Source: CAYFZO01 sp965223735
GTDB lineage: Bacteria > Pseudomonadota > Gammaproteobacteria > Poriferisulfidales > Oxydemutatoraceae
NCBI GenBank assembly: GCA_965223735.1
Contig: OZ245010.1
Span: 434,001 to 498,000 of the forward strand
Length of the DNA stretch: 64,000 nucleotides
Direction of reading: 5' to 3'
The notes under the pieces: generated by a model
The model's input: the letters and a program-made list of their open reading frames with translations, nothing else
Database searches by the model: none
Told to the model about the DNA's origin: nothing
Shown here: positions 27,701 through 35,632 of the stretch, in pieces
Position numbering within the stretch: the stretch's first letter is position 1
Layout of the letters: each line of letters starts with the position of its first letter
Position numbers and translations under genes: made by a program

Positions 27701-29058
27701 CCATCAACGGCCGGCGGCATCCAGCTCAGCCGGATCGCGCCGTCCCCGACCGGAACCGCCGTCAGACCCGTCGGCGCGGACGGCGTACCCATCGTGCGGT
27801 TCGACACCGGCTCGCCGGTGAAATCGTCCGCGTCAACGCCTGCCAAGTCCTGGATCGGCGTCGCGTCCACTCCGGTCGGTTTCGCGTAGCTGATCGTCAC
27901 CGTATCACTGGCTGAAACTGGATTGCCGAGCATCACCGTTACCGTCATCCCGCTAACGGCGACCGCGGTTGTCGTCTGCGGTATTTCGACCGTATTCCCC
28001 CCGACAAATACCGTGAACGAGTTCGCGGGCGGCACCGAACCCGCGTCCAGAAGCTTGCCATACTTCAGCACCAAACGTTTGCCATCCATCGCCGCGCTGA
28101 CCAGTTCCAGCGGGATGTTCACCCGGTTTCGGAAATACGCCGGGTATCCCAGTTCGTGCGTCAGCTTCGCGTCGTTGCCGTTCCAGTCCTGAATTACCCC
28201 ATCGTTCAACTGGACCCTACCGGAGGAAATGGAAACTCCGTCAATATCCACGTCGGCCTCGGTCACCCTGTAGTCGAAACGCAGTATGTTCGTGCCGAGC
28301 CTGCTTTTGTAAATGGCTTCCCGCTTCCCGCGACCCACGTCCAGCACGATCGACGGTGAGCCGGTTGCGTCCCTCACGACCTTGTCGATCCACACCCGGA
28401 TCTGGATCACGTCGCCGGTCAGGAACTCGTTGTCCGAGCCGCCATCGTTGTGCACCCACGTCCGGGTGATCTTCGGCCGAACGTTGACCCTGTGCACGTT
28501 CGGCGCCGCAACCCCGTCATGCATCAGGTCCACGTCCACGCCTTCGCCCTGGATCATCCCATCGTTCAGCGAAAGCCCGCCGGCTGGAATGACGATGCCG
28601 TCCTCATCCCTGTCGCCCGCGACAACCGCGTACTCAAATACCAGCGACGTCTCGCCCGAGCCGCTCGAATAAACCGCCTGCCGCTCCATGTCGCCTACCG
28701 TCAGCTCGATCGAAGGCTTGCCGGTTACCGCCACATTCCGGTCGAACGTCACCGTGACCTGAATCCTATCTCCCGCGGCGTACTCCTCGAACCTCGGAAA
28801 CGGACGGCCGAAAGGATCTGACGTGACCTCCACCCCGATGATCGTCGGCGCGTTTTGCGCCTCGGCGTTTCCGCCGAGGCTGAAAGTGGCCAGGATCAGG
28901 AGACAGACCGCGAAGGCACGGCAACAGTACAGGGCGACGCCTCGCCCGCAAGACGCGCGGACAGACACCAACCGCGCGGAAGGTGTAAACCCGCAGGCCG
29001 CAGGCGGTGTACCTGCGACCGAAACCGTGTCGGGTAACTGAGCTGGGAACGCCGGCAA
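24739..29058 (-). CDS. Large multidomain surface protein (Ig-like, SwmB-like, FN3, leucine-rich repeats, C-terminal sorting tail)
   Basis: A 1439-residue exported protein. After a signal segment (RAFAVCLLILATFSLGGNAEAQ) come two related beta-sandwich units of about 120 residues (PTIIGVEVTSDP..., PKITRTWV...), a SwmB-like repeat (VTISYAKPTGVDATPIQD), an FN3 domain (PSAPTGLTAVPVGDGAIRLSW), a leucine-rich array (about 540-760), a further beta domain, a third copy of the first unit (PTITGVAITSDPG) and a long C-terminal region. It ends in a Gly-rich linker, a hydrophobic helix (NTGWLVLLAIAMILGMA) and basic residues, resembling GlyGly-CTERM sorting signals. It probably acts in adhesion or host/particle contact. 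The start is TTG; a GTG at 28968 is an alternative closer to the signal peptide. Confidence 0.85.
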   Translation of the reverse strand: MPAFPAQLPDTVSVAGTPPAACGFTPSARLVSVRASCGRGVALYCCRAFAVCLLILATFSLGGNAEAQNAPTIIGVEVTSDPFGRPFPRFEEYAAGDRIQVTVTFDRNVAVTGKPSIELTVGDMERQAVYSSGSGETSLVFEYAVVAGDRDEDGIVIPAGGLSLNDGMIQGEGVDVDLMHDGVAAPNVHRVNVRPKITRTWVHNDGGSDNEFLTGDVIQIRVWIDKVVRDATGSPSIVLDVGRGKREAIYKSRLGTNILRFDYRVTEADVDIDGVSISSGRVQLNDGVIQDWNGNDAKLTHELGYPAYFRNRVNIPLELVSAAMDGKRLVLKYGKLLDAGSVPPANSFTVFVGGNTVEIPQTTTAVAVSGMTVTVMLGNPVSASDTVTISYAKPTGVDATPIQDLAGVDADDFTGEPVSNRTMGTPSAPTGLTAVPVGDGAIRLSWMPPAVDGGSELTHYEYRRKEADGAFTLDGWGNDSQPGVTSRNIGGLTNGKRYIFQVRAVNALGGGAPSTEASVRVGPGFCSRTQHVQDAVLRKLRDVDVCTAVTDEYLAAITEPISIFTKTITSLKVGDFHGLSKLLGLGVANNNIVGALPLPVGVFDGLTQIRWLTLDRNGLNGNQLPVGIFDGLAQLQTIWLNQNQIDYLPDDIFRELGDTLTILRLQWNQLRHATLPKIDHLVKLKRLSLGQNNIAFLTPGMFDTFPKMLSISLYRNELKELPPRIFDTMPLLESLWLYENEIKDLPVDYFDRLTALTDLRIYDNPFYKDSLKVAPEELPIDEGGSGEYRLRLNSEPSGEVVVTVTSGNPGVTVKPTTLTFTTANWFWSQAVTVTADRDEDMVDSETVVSHALSGYGPSTGLSVAVATKDVQLMPTITGVAITSDPGPDGTYVTGDVIRITVTFDRSVTVTGMPSLTLVVGSKMRKAVYASDSGGASPVFEYTVDADDRDDDGVVVAGDLSLNGGMVQSLGGVDAALTHRGVAAPNVHGVNSLPVIGFALGSLVYQPGDPVDLPLLIMGALSRVDAMLTFAAANPLHLSTTTETINFKEDGTGTFKLPDLRDTEEVVTIKLSTGEGFLPGNSEIMLLRQPEFRDPIDAGKQPSTLFTSTTILTLDDEYSVGVFRYSTSTSAFERVAGSAGVKTVTIDIRKGGVITLADSEGGPRISPVGGDFSPYIFEVVISALVPMTGGTEEVARIRLLGNFAAGDDLGDATVHEGFTLVTPGVGVTVTPGFYAHRQSESAESTPLITRNDRLNLPPLPDGTGVDAVPTGVFDFIVRGLLKGGFASVLIELPVKARAGLVYHKYQEMTGRWVPFALMSGTHDRIFSAPAPCPSHGARREPVEDAAADRVYAWRSAHQGVREGDKCLLLEIQDGGLNDADQTVNGVVFDPGALASVGGSGTGGGGAMNTGWLVLLAIAMILGMAMKRNRAQIRLGGWRRG

Positions 29059-29611
29059 TGTAGTGTGCCTAGACTGCCCGACACGGCGAGGTCGGATGGT
29101 GTGCTGATGGTTGGCTATAAGTGCATGCGGGATCGGCGCCCATACATCTCGTGCCGGACCTGCCCGATTACAGGGGGGGGGGGGGGGGGGGGGGGGGGGT
29201 ATATCGTGACATCTTGGTGCTGAAATCCTGGGGGAGTTTTATAAATCGGCGCATTCATGGCGTTGATCGTCTGGTTGCATGCCGAACTGAATATATAAAA
29301 AACAACAAATGATTGCAAATCCCGCATTTGTGTTTTCCAAATGCTTGATCACGTAGCAACGCGGTCATCACTGTACCTGCCCACGCAACCTGAGGACAAA
29401 ATCCTACCATAAAAAGAGTTCGTGGATTACGGGCAAGTCCTCTGAATGAAAACTCAGGCGTAATGGCTTGCGGACGTTCAACGACAACCTGACGCCGCGC
29501 TGAACGCATCTTGCCTAACACCCGTCTGTCTCAACGGAGACCCGAAATATCGTGTTGACCATCACCGGCAACCCCATTAACATAGGCGGCTATTCAGGCG
29601 CTTATTGTCAT
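29059..29611. other. Upstream region of the surface-protein gene
   Basis: These 553 bases are more AT-rich than the neighbours and hold the poly-G run (29173-29199). Small open frames exist on both strands, including one reading glycines and one reading prolines through the run, but none resembles a known protein. This stretch should contain the promoter of the minus-strand surface-protein gene. Confidence 0.45.
29173..29199. repeat. Homopolymeric run of 27 G
   Basis: Twenty-seven consecutive G on the plus strand (C on the strand of the surface-protein gene), about 115 bases upstream of that gene's first possible start. Such runs mutate by slipped-strand mispairing and, when placed in promoters, are known to vary expression of surface proteins in other bacteria. 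The true length may differ because homopolymers are hard to sequence. Confidence 0.9.
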
Positions 29612-29687
29612 TCCCCGGTAGCTCAGTCGGTAGAGCGGGTGACTGTTAATCACTAGGTCGGCGGTTCGAGCCCGTCCCGGGGAGCCA
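29612..29687 (+). tRNA. tRNA-Asn (GTT)
   Basis: A 76-nt cloverleaf: acceptor TCCCCGG with CCGGGGA, discriminator G, encoded CCA, anticodon stem GGTGA/TCACT around loop CTGTTAA (anticodon GTT), and T-loop TTCGAGC. It is a stand-alone gene between the surface-protein upstream region and bamC. Confidence 0.95.
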
Positions 29688-29775
29688 GCCAGCCGCCGAA
29701 CAACGGCACAATGCTTACTGAAAATACCCGGGACCGATGATCCCCACCCCGCAGATAGACTTTGCCCGGCAAACC

Positions 29776-30789
29776 CTACGAGCGGGCGCCGTAAGCCAGC
29801 ACAATGCGGTGCAACACCTCGTGAGCGGTTTCATACGCCAACGCGGCACTGCGCTTCCGGTTCGGATGCACCGTCACCGCCGTAATGTCCCCCTGCGACA
29901 ACAACCGCACCTGCAATAACTGCGACCCAGCCGCGTTGCCGCCCGCGTCGGCAAATTGCTCATCTGCGCGCGCCCGGCGATAGCGGATCAGATAGACACC
30001 ACGGCTTCGGTCCGCCCGCCGCACGCTCAGCCCGGCGCGGTCGAGCGTGGCTCCGAGACGGCGCCATACCCGACTGTACGGCTGGCCAACGTCCAACACC
30101 GGCACCCCGCCGAGATTCTTGATGTCGAGAGTGATCCGCGTATGCTCGAGCGGCACCAGCTTCACCTCAATCCCGCGCCGCGAGGCCAGGTAATCCATCA
30201 GGTCATATAAAATATCGATCTCCGTTTCACGGTCGCTGAAGGCGAGCTGCCAATCTCCGTCCGAGAACGTCGCCTTGCGATTGACCAGATAAACGTTCGT
30301 CACCGCGTTCGGCGCGCGCTCGACGCGCATACGGAACATGTCTCGCACGCGCAGACCGTCGGCGACGTTCAATCTCTGCTCGCGCCAGCCGGTCTCGATC
30401 AACCCGCGCAACATACTCTCATCCGTTATGTCGAAACCGTGGCTGTTCCAGAAACCGATCAGATGAGACCACAAACCGTCGGGCGTCGCGCCGACGGCAA
30501 GCCACGACAGATTGCCTTCGCTGCGCAAGCGGATGTCAATATAACGCGGCAATATCCGGTTCGCGCCGGTGTCCGACGCGCTTTCGCGCGCGCTGGTGAT
30601 GTCATATTCACCCTTTGATTCGGGGGGATCCAGTTCGGGCGGCACCTCGAGGCTCTGATCACCGGCGCCGCTGTCGCCGCCAAAAGTCGGCAACTCAAGT
30701 TCATCCATGATTGAATTGCCTTCAATGCTGCAACTCTGCACGCAGAACGTCAGCACTGAAACAGCCACCCAGTTTCTTTGGTACTGCAT
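29776..30789 (-). CDS. bamC: Outer membrane protein assembly factor BamC
   Basis: Lipoprotein component of the BAM complex that inserts beta-barrel proteins. The 337 residues begin with a signal ending in CVQSC (lipobox), followed by an unstructured acidic and Pro-rich segment containing LEVPPELDPPE, the BamD-contacting motif region, and two helix-grip domains (WLAVGATPDGLWSHLIGFWNSHGFDITDE, and VGQPYSRVWRRLGATLDRAGLSV). It lies 21 bases downstream of dapA; the dapA-bamC pairing is conserved in gammaproteobacteria. Confidence 0.9.
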   Translation of the reverse strand: MQYQRNWVAVSVLTFCVQSCSIEGNSIMDELELPTFGGDSGAGDQSLEVPPELDPPESKGEYDITSARESASDTGANRILPRYIDIRLRSEGNLSWLAVGATPDGLWSHLIGFWNSHGFDITDESMLRGLIETGWREQRLNVADGLRVRDMFRMRVERAPNAVTNVYLVNRKATFSDGDWQLAFSDRETEIDILYDLMDYLASRRGIEVKLVPLEHTRITLDIKNLGGVPVLDVGQPYSRVWRRLGATLDRAGLSVRRADRSRGVYLIRYRRARADEQFADAGGNAAGSQLLQVRLLSQGDITAVTVHPNRKRSAALAYETAHEVLHRIVLAYGARS

Positions 30790-30810
30790 CTCCCTTCAGG
30801 GCGTCTTCAT

Positions 30811-31686
30811 TCAAATAACGCCGGCCTGCTTCATTGCGTCCCGTACCCGGTCGCGGTACTTCTCCGACAACGGCGTCAGCGGCAAACGGATCCCCGCCGG
30901 GATCAGTCCCATCTCGTGCAAAGCCCATTTCGCGGGAATCGGGTTGGACTCAATGAACAGATCCCTGTGCAATCCCTGCAATGCGCGGTCAATACGCAAG
31001 GCGCCGCCGCGATCGCCTTCCAACGCGGCTTCACACAAGGCGTGCATCTTTGCAGGCGCAACGTTGGCGGTGACCGAAATCACTCCGTGCCCGCCGTTCA
31101 GCATCATCTCGGCCGCAACCGGATCCTCGCCGCTGTACACTGCAAAGCCGTCGCCGCATAAGCGCATAATCTCGTAACTGCGTTCAAGCGAACCCGATGC
31201 TTCCTTGATGCCGACAACGTTTTTCAGTTGACTCAGGCGCCGGACGGTGTCGGGCAACATATCACAAGCGGTACGCACAGGAACGTTGTACAGCACCTGT
31301 GGGATGTCCACGCTTTCCGCTATCAATTTGTAGTGCCGGTACAGGCCTTCCTGCGTCGGCTTGTTGTAATACGGTGTCACGAGCAGGCAGACGTCGGCAC
31401 CGCATTCGCGTGCGCTGCGGGTCAGCTCAAGCGCTTCGTGCGTCGAATTGGCGCCGGTCCCGGCAATCACCGGCACCCGCCCGTTCGCTGCCTTCACCAC
31501 CCTGCGCACCACCTCGCAGTGCTCGTCGAAGGTCAAGGTTGCGGATTCGCCTGTCGTTCCCGCAGGCACCAGCACGTCGGTGCCATTTTCAATATGAAAC
31601 TCAACCAATTGAACAAGCGCCGGATAGTCAATCTCACCATCCGGCGCCATCGGCGTCACAATCGCCACCATGCTGCCACGAAACAT
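30811..31686 (-). CDS. dapA: 4-hydroxy-tetrahydrodipicolinate synthase
   Basis: Condenses pyruvate with aspartate semialdehyde, the first step of the diaminopimelate/lysine pathway. The TIM-barrel product has the GTTGESATLTFDEH loop, YYNKPTQEGLYRHY (catalytic tyrosine), the Schiff-base lysine in VGIKEASGSL and YSGEDP. Starting at 31686 gives 291 residues, matching E. coli (292), with GAGGTG upstream; the frame extends seven codons further. It supplies the pathway completed by dapC, dapD and dapE at 3.7-7 kb. Confidence 0.95.
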   Translation of the reverse strand: MFRGSMVAIVTPMAPDGEIDYPALVQLVEFHIENGTDVLVPAGTTGESATLTFDEHCEVVRRVVKAANGRVPVIAGTGANSTHEALELTRSARECGADVCLLVTPYYNKPTQEGLYRHYKLIAESVDIPQVLYNVPVRTACDMLPDTVRRLSQLKNVVGIKEASGSLERSYEIMRLCGDGFAVYSGEDPVAAEMMLNGGHGVISVTANVAPAKMHALCEAALEGDRGGALRIDRALQGLHRDLFIESNPIPAKWALHEMGLIPAGIRLPLTPLSEKYRDRVRDAMKQAGVI

Positions 31687-31784
31687 CAGCCACCTCGTCC
31701 GTACCAAGACACAATACTAACCCCGGCGCGAATTGACAAGCACCGAAAATTGACACGTGAAGAAGACGCCGGTACGATGCCCTC

Positions 31785-32252
31785 ATGAGTAAAGTTAAAA
31801 CCGGTCAAAAAGTGCCGGATTTCAAACTGCCCGCGACCGGCGGGAACGACTTCAAGCTGTCGGCCCTGAAAGGCACCCGCGTCGTGCTGTATTTCTATCC
31901 CAGGGACAATACCCCGGGGTGTACTCGCGAGGGGCAGGATTTCCGAGACAACGCCGCCGCTTTCTCGCGCCGCAAGACCAGGATCTTCGGCATCTCACGC
32001 GACAACCTGAACGCCCATGACAAATTCAAGGCCGGGCAGAAATTTCCGTTTGAGCTGCTGTCGGACGCCGACGAAAAAGCGTGCAAGCTGTTCGGCGTCA
32101 TTAAAATGAAAAATTTCTTCGGAAAGAAAATACGCGGCATTGAACGCAGCACTTTCTTGATCGATGAAAAAGGCGTGCTCCAGCGCGAATGGCGGAAAGT
32201 CAAAGTGAGCGGGCACGTCGAGGAAGTACTCGACGCCGTTAAGTCGCTGTAA
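31785..32252 (+). CDS. Thioredoxin-dependent peroxiredoxin, PrxQ/BCP type
   Basis: Thiol peroxidase reducing hydroperoxides in the cytosol. The 155 residues have the family fold and peroxidatic cysteine C46 in FYPRDNTPGCTREGQDFRDN. The resolving cysteine found five residues later in E. coli BCP is absent (that position falls in REGQDF); a second cysteine is in EKACKLFGV, so the enzyme either uses another resolving residue or works as a 1-Cys type. It is divergent from dapA with a 98-base shared upstream region. Confidence 0.92.
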   Translation: MSKVKTGQKVPDFKLPATGGNDFKLSALKGTRVVLYFYPRDNTPGCTREGQDFRDNAAAFSRRKTRIFGISRDNLNAHDKFKAGQKFPFELLSDADEKACKLFGVIKMKNFFGKKIRGIERSTFLIDEKGVLQREWRKVKVSGHVEEVLDAVKSL

Positions 32253-32295
32253 CCCCCGCCGCCGGGATTCTTCCCGCAACGACCGGCGCCGCAGC

Positions 32296-33372
32296 TCAGT
32301 CGCCGCCGCCGTAACGCGGCCAGGCCTTGAGCACCGCGTTGACCAACGTCGCCAGCGGAATCGCGAAAAACACGCCCCAGATGCCCCAGATGCCGCCGAA
32401 CGCAAGCACCGCCGTAATAATGGCGACCGGATGCAGATTGACGATCTCAGAAAACAGCAGCGGCACCAAGATATTGCCATCGAGAAACTGCAAAATGACG
32501 TAAGCGATCATCACGTACATGAACTGGCTTTCAAACGACCACTGCGCGTACGCGACCATCGCCACCGGGATCGTCACCACCGCAGCGCCGAGATAAGGCA
32601 CGACCACCGAAATGCCGACAAGAAACGACAGCAGCGGCGCATAATTCAGACCCAGCAACGCGAAAACAAGCCAACTCACCGCCCATACAACGGCGATCTC
32701 GATCAGTTTGCCTCGGATATAACTCGCAATGCCGGCATTGACCTCCACCCACACGGTGCGCGTCAGCGCCCGGTTCTCCTTCTTCGGCAGCAACCGCGTA
32801 AACCAGACGATCAATTGCTCCTTATCCTTCAGGAAGAAGAAGATCAGCAACGGCACCAACACCACGTACACCAGAAAAGTAATGAACCCGGCCACCGAAG
32901 CCAGCGACACGCTCAGCATCTTCTGCGCCAGCGTGGTGATTTCGCTCTTGAAGCTGTCGATCACCTGCTGCACGTTATCGGAATCAATGTACTCCGGGTA
33001 TTTGTCCGGCAACTGCATCAACACACTCTGCCCGCGCGCGATGATGTGCGGCAGGTCCTGCAGGAACAGGGAAATTTGCTGAGACAGCAGCGGCGAGACG
33101 CCGAATATCAGCACGACCACCGCCGCGACAAAACCGAGATAGATCAGAAACAGCGACAAAGTGCGCGATACGCCCTTGTCCTTCAAAAACGACATACCGC
33201 CGTCGAGCACATAGGCGATCACCAGACCGGCGATGACCGGCGCCAGAATATCCCCGGCCAGGGAAATCACAACGATTCCGAAAATCAGAAATACGACCAG
33301 AAGAACGACCTGCGGGTCAGATAAATACCGCCCCCACCAACTTTGAATCACGCTCATCGGACTGTTTCCCAC
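32296..33372 (-). CDS. AI-2E/PerM-family membrane permease
   Basis: A 358-residue inner-membrane protein with about eight hydrophobic segments, including VVLLVVFLIFGIVVISLAGDILAP at the N-terminus and the family signature LNYAPLLSFLVGISVVVPYLGAAVVTIPVAMVA, followed by LVPLLFSEIVNLHPVAIITAVLAFGGIWGIWG. This family (PerM/TqsA/YdiK) exports small molecules or autoinducer-2 or exchanges ions; the substrate here is unknown. An ATG at 33357 is an alternative start. It converges with the peroxiredoxin gene. Confidence 0.88.
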   Translation of the reverse strand: MGNSPMSVIQSWWGRYLSDPQVVLLVVFLIFGIVVISLAGDILAPVIAGLVIAYVLDGGMSFLKDKGVSRTLSLFLIYLGFVAAVVVLIFGVSPLLSQQISLFLQDLPHIIARGQSVLMQLPDKYPEYIDSDNVQQVIDSFKSEITTLAQKMLSVSLASVAGFITFLVYVVLVPLLIFFFLKDKEQLIVWFTRLLPKKENRALTRTVWVEVNAGIASYIRGKLIEIAVVWAVSWLVFALLGLNYAPLLSFLVGISVVVPYLGAAVVTIPVAMVAYAQWSFESQFMYVMIAYVILQFLDGNILVPLLFSEIVNLHPVAIITAVLAFGGIWGIWGVFFAIPLATLVNAVLKAWPRYGGGD

Positions 33373-33546
33373 CGGAAGTCAAAGGCGGATATTGCACCAG
33401 CGCCGGATAAAATCCAAGACCGCAGCTTTCGGCGGGGCATAAATCCCCCCGGCGCCCTGATAGAATAAGCTGCTCCGGTCTTTGATAAAGCGGTCTGCAC
33501 AATATAAAAGGCATCGCCCCGAAAATCACACCGGAAAATATCCACC

Positions 33547-35262
33547 ATGCGCGTTTCCCAGTTCCCGATCGTGACGACCAGGGAGGTGCCCGCCGAAGCG
33601 GAGATCACAAGCCACCGCCTGATGCTGCGCGCGGGTCTGATCCGCAAGGTCGCTTCCGGCCTGTACGCGTGGATGCCGACGGGCCTGCGCACGCTCAGGA
33701 AAGTTGAGGCCGTCGTGCGCGAGGAAATGGACGCGGCGGGCGCGGTGGAATTGCTGATGCCGGCAGTGCAGCCGGCCGAACTGTGGCAGCAGTCGGGGCG
33801 CTGGGAAGACTATGGCCCGGAACTTCTGCGCTTCAAGGACCGCCACGAGCGCAACTTTGTTTTCGGCCCGACGCACGAAGAGGTCATCACTTATATCGCG
33901 CGCAATGAACTTACAAGTTACCGCCAATTGCCGCTGAACTACTACCAGATACAAACCAAGTTCCGCGACGAGATCAGGCCGCGTTTCGGCATCATGCGCG
34001 CGCGGGAATTCCTGATGAAAGACGCCTATTCCTTCCATCTGGACGAAGCCTCGCTGGACGAAACTTATCAGAGGATGTTTGAAGCCTACGGGCGCATTTT
34101 CAGCAGGCTGAAACTGGACTACCGCGCAGTACTCGCCGACACCGGCGCGATCGGCGGCAATGCGTCACACGAATTCCACGTTCTGGCAGACACCGGCGAA
34201 GACAGCATCGCGTTCTCTGACGAAAGCGACTATGCAGCCAACGTCGAACTCGTACCGACGCAGGCAACGGGCACACGCCCGCCGCCGGCGCAGACCATGC
34301 GCCCCGTCGATACACCGGGCGTCACCACCATTCAGGACCTCGCCGACCTACTCAAGGTCCCGGCGACGCAGTGCCTCAAAGCACTGTTCGTCAAAGGCGC
34401 CGACGACGATGTCGTCGCGCTGTTCCTGCGTGGCGACCACACGCTGAACGCGGTGAAAGCGGGAAAACACCCGTTGATCGCAACCCCCTTCGCATTTGCC
34501 GACGAAGCGCAGATCCTGAAAACCGCTGGATGCCCGCCCGGTTCGCTCGGCCCGATCGGCCTGAACGCAAAGATCATCGTAGATCACGCCGCCGCCGCGA
34601 TCGGGGATTTCATCTGTGGCGCCAACCGCGATGGCGTACATTACGCCGGCGCCAACTGGGGACGCGACGCACCCGAACCCCTGACTGCCGACCTCAGGAA
34701 CATTGAAAACGGCGAACCCAGCCCCGACGAACACGGCACCATACAGATAAAGCGCGGCATTGAAGTCGGGCATATCTTCAAACTGGGGCGCAAATACAGC
34801 GAGATGATGAAGGCCGACGTGCTCGATAAAGGCGGCAAGCCGCAGACCGTCACCATGGGATGCTACGGCATCGGCGTCTCACGCATCGTCGCCGCGGCGA
34901 TTGAACAGAACCACGACGAAAACGGCATCGTGTGGCCCCCGCCGATGGCACCGTTCCAAGTGATCATCACACCGGTTCAGGCACAACGCTCGGACCCCGT
35001 CAGGCAGGCCGCCGAGTGCATCCACGATGAACTCGAAGCCGCCGGGGCTGAAGTGCTGCTCGACGACCGGGATCTGCGTCCCGGCGTCATGTTCGCCGAC
35101 GCAGACCTGCTGGGAATTCCCTGTCGGCTCGTGATCAGCGACCGCAGCCTCAGGAACAACCAGGCTGAATGCAAACAGAGACACCTTGAAGAAGCGGAAA
35201 TGATGCCGCTGGACGCCGTCGTTGCATCCGTCGTACAAAACGTCCGCAACGCCGGCGCCTGA
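33547..35262 (+). CDS. proS: Proline-tRNA ligase (bacterial type)
   Basis: Class II synthetase of 571 residues. Catalytic motifs MLRAGLIRKVASGLYAWMPTGLRTLRKVE, the motif 2 region KFRDEIRPRFGIMRAREFLMKDAYSFH, and motif 3 in GCYGIGVSRIVAA are visible. The long insertion (about 230-400) is the YbaK-like editing domain that clears Ala-tRNA(Pro), marking the bacterial type. A C-terminal anticodon-binding domain follows. It is the first gene of a probable three-gene unit with the two lipoproteins downstream (10-base gap). Confidence 0.97.
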   Translation: MRVSQFPIVTTREVPAEAEITSHRLMLRAGLIRKVASGLYAWMPTGLRTLRKVEAVVREEMDAAGAVELLMPAVQPAELWQQSGRWEDYGPELLRFKDRHERNFVFGPTHEEVITYIARNELTSYRQLPLNYYQIQTKFRDEIRPRFGIMRAREFLMKDAYSFHLDEASLDETYQRMFEAYGRIFSRLKLDYRAVLADTGAIGGNASHEFHVLADTGEDSIAFSDESDYAANVELVPTQATGTRPPPAQTMRPVDTPGVTTIQDLADLLKVPATQCLKALFVKGADDDVVALFLRGDHTLNAVKAGKHPLIATPFAFADEAQILKTAGCPPGSLGPIGLNAKIIVDHAAAAIGDFICGANRDGVHYAGANWGRDAPEPLTADLRNIENGEPSPDEHGTIQIKRGIEVGHIFKLGRKYSEMMKADVLDKGGKPQTVTMGCYGIGVSRIVAAAIEQNHDENGIVWPPPMAPFQVIITPVQAQRSDPVRQAAECIHDELEAAGAEVLLDDRDLRPGVMFADADLLGIPCRLVISDRSLRNNQAECKQRHLEEAEMMPLDAVVASVVQNVRNAGA

Positions 35263-35272
35263 CTGCACCGAC

Positions 35273-35632
35273 ATGACTGAAAAAAACATTCACCGGCGGA
35301 TCCGGCACCTGCATCTGCTCCCCTGTTTGATCGTGTCGCTGCTCCTTGCAGGCTGCGGGCAAAAACTGACCACCGACAGCAGGCTCTCGACGCAGGTCGC
35401 CGACCTGAAGGATGCGGTGAAATGCCGCCATCTCGGCAACGCGCAAGTCTCGCTGCCGAGGCGCCTTTACCACTCCGACGCCGCCGCCGGTACCGCTGAA
35501 GACCTGCTGGTCAAAGCCCGAAATCTCGCCGATGAAATCGGCGCCGACACGGTGGTGGCGTCGAGCGGGATCAGCGAAGGCAAGCAGAGTTTCAGGCTGT
35601 ATCTCTGCAACCCAAAACGCGGCGGCGAATGA
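35273..35632 (+). CDS. DUF4156-like small lipoprotein
   Basis: A 119-residue lipoprotein: basic N-terminus, hydrophobic LLPCLIVSLLLAGC with a good LAGC lipobox, then a small domain with cysteines at CRHLG and YLC and the stretch LLVKARNLADEIGADTVVAS, typical of the uncharacterised DUF4156 family of cell-envelope lipoproteins. Function unknown. The ATG at 35273 is chosen because it gives the signal peptide; the frame extends upstream into proS. It overlaps the next gene by four bases. Confidence 0.75.
   Translation: MTEKNIHRRIRHLHLLPCLIVSLLLAGCGQKLTTDSRLSTQVADLKDAVKCRHLGNAQVSLPRRLYHSDAAAGTAEDLLVKARNLADEIGADTVVASSGISEGKQSFRLYLCNPKRGGE

Noticed and set aside
29121..29312. Gly-rich or Pro-rich small proteins through the poly-G run
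   Set aside because: The amino-acid run is simply the translated homopolymer; no other coding evidence.
29255..29521. 88-codon minus-strand frame upstream of tRNA-Asn
   Set aside because: No recognisable motif, and its partial resemblance to transposase tails was too weak to support.
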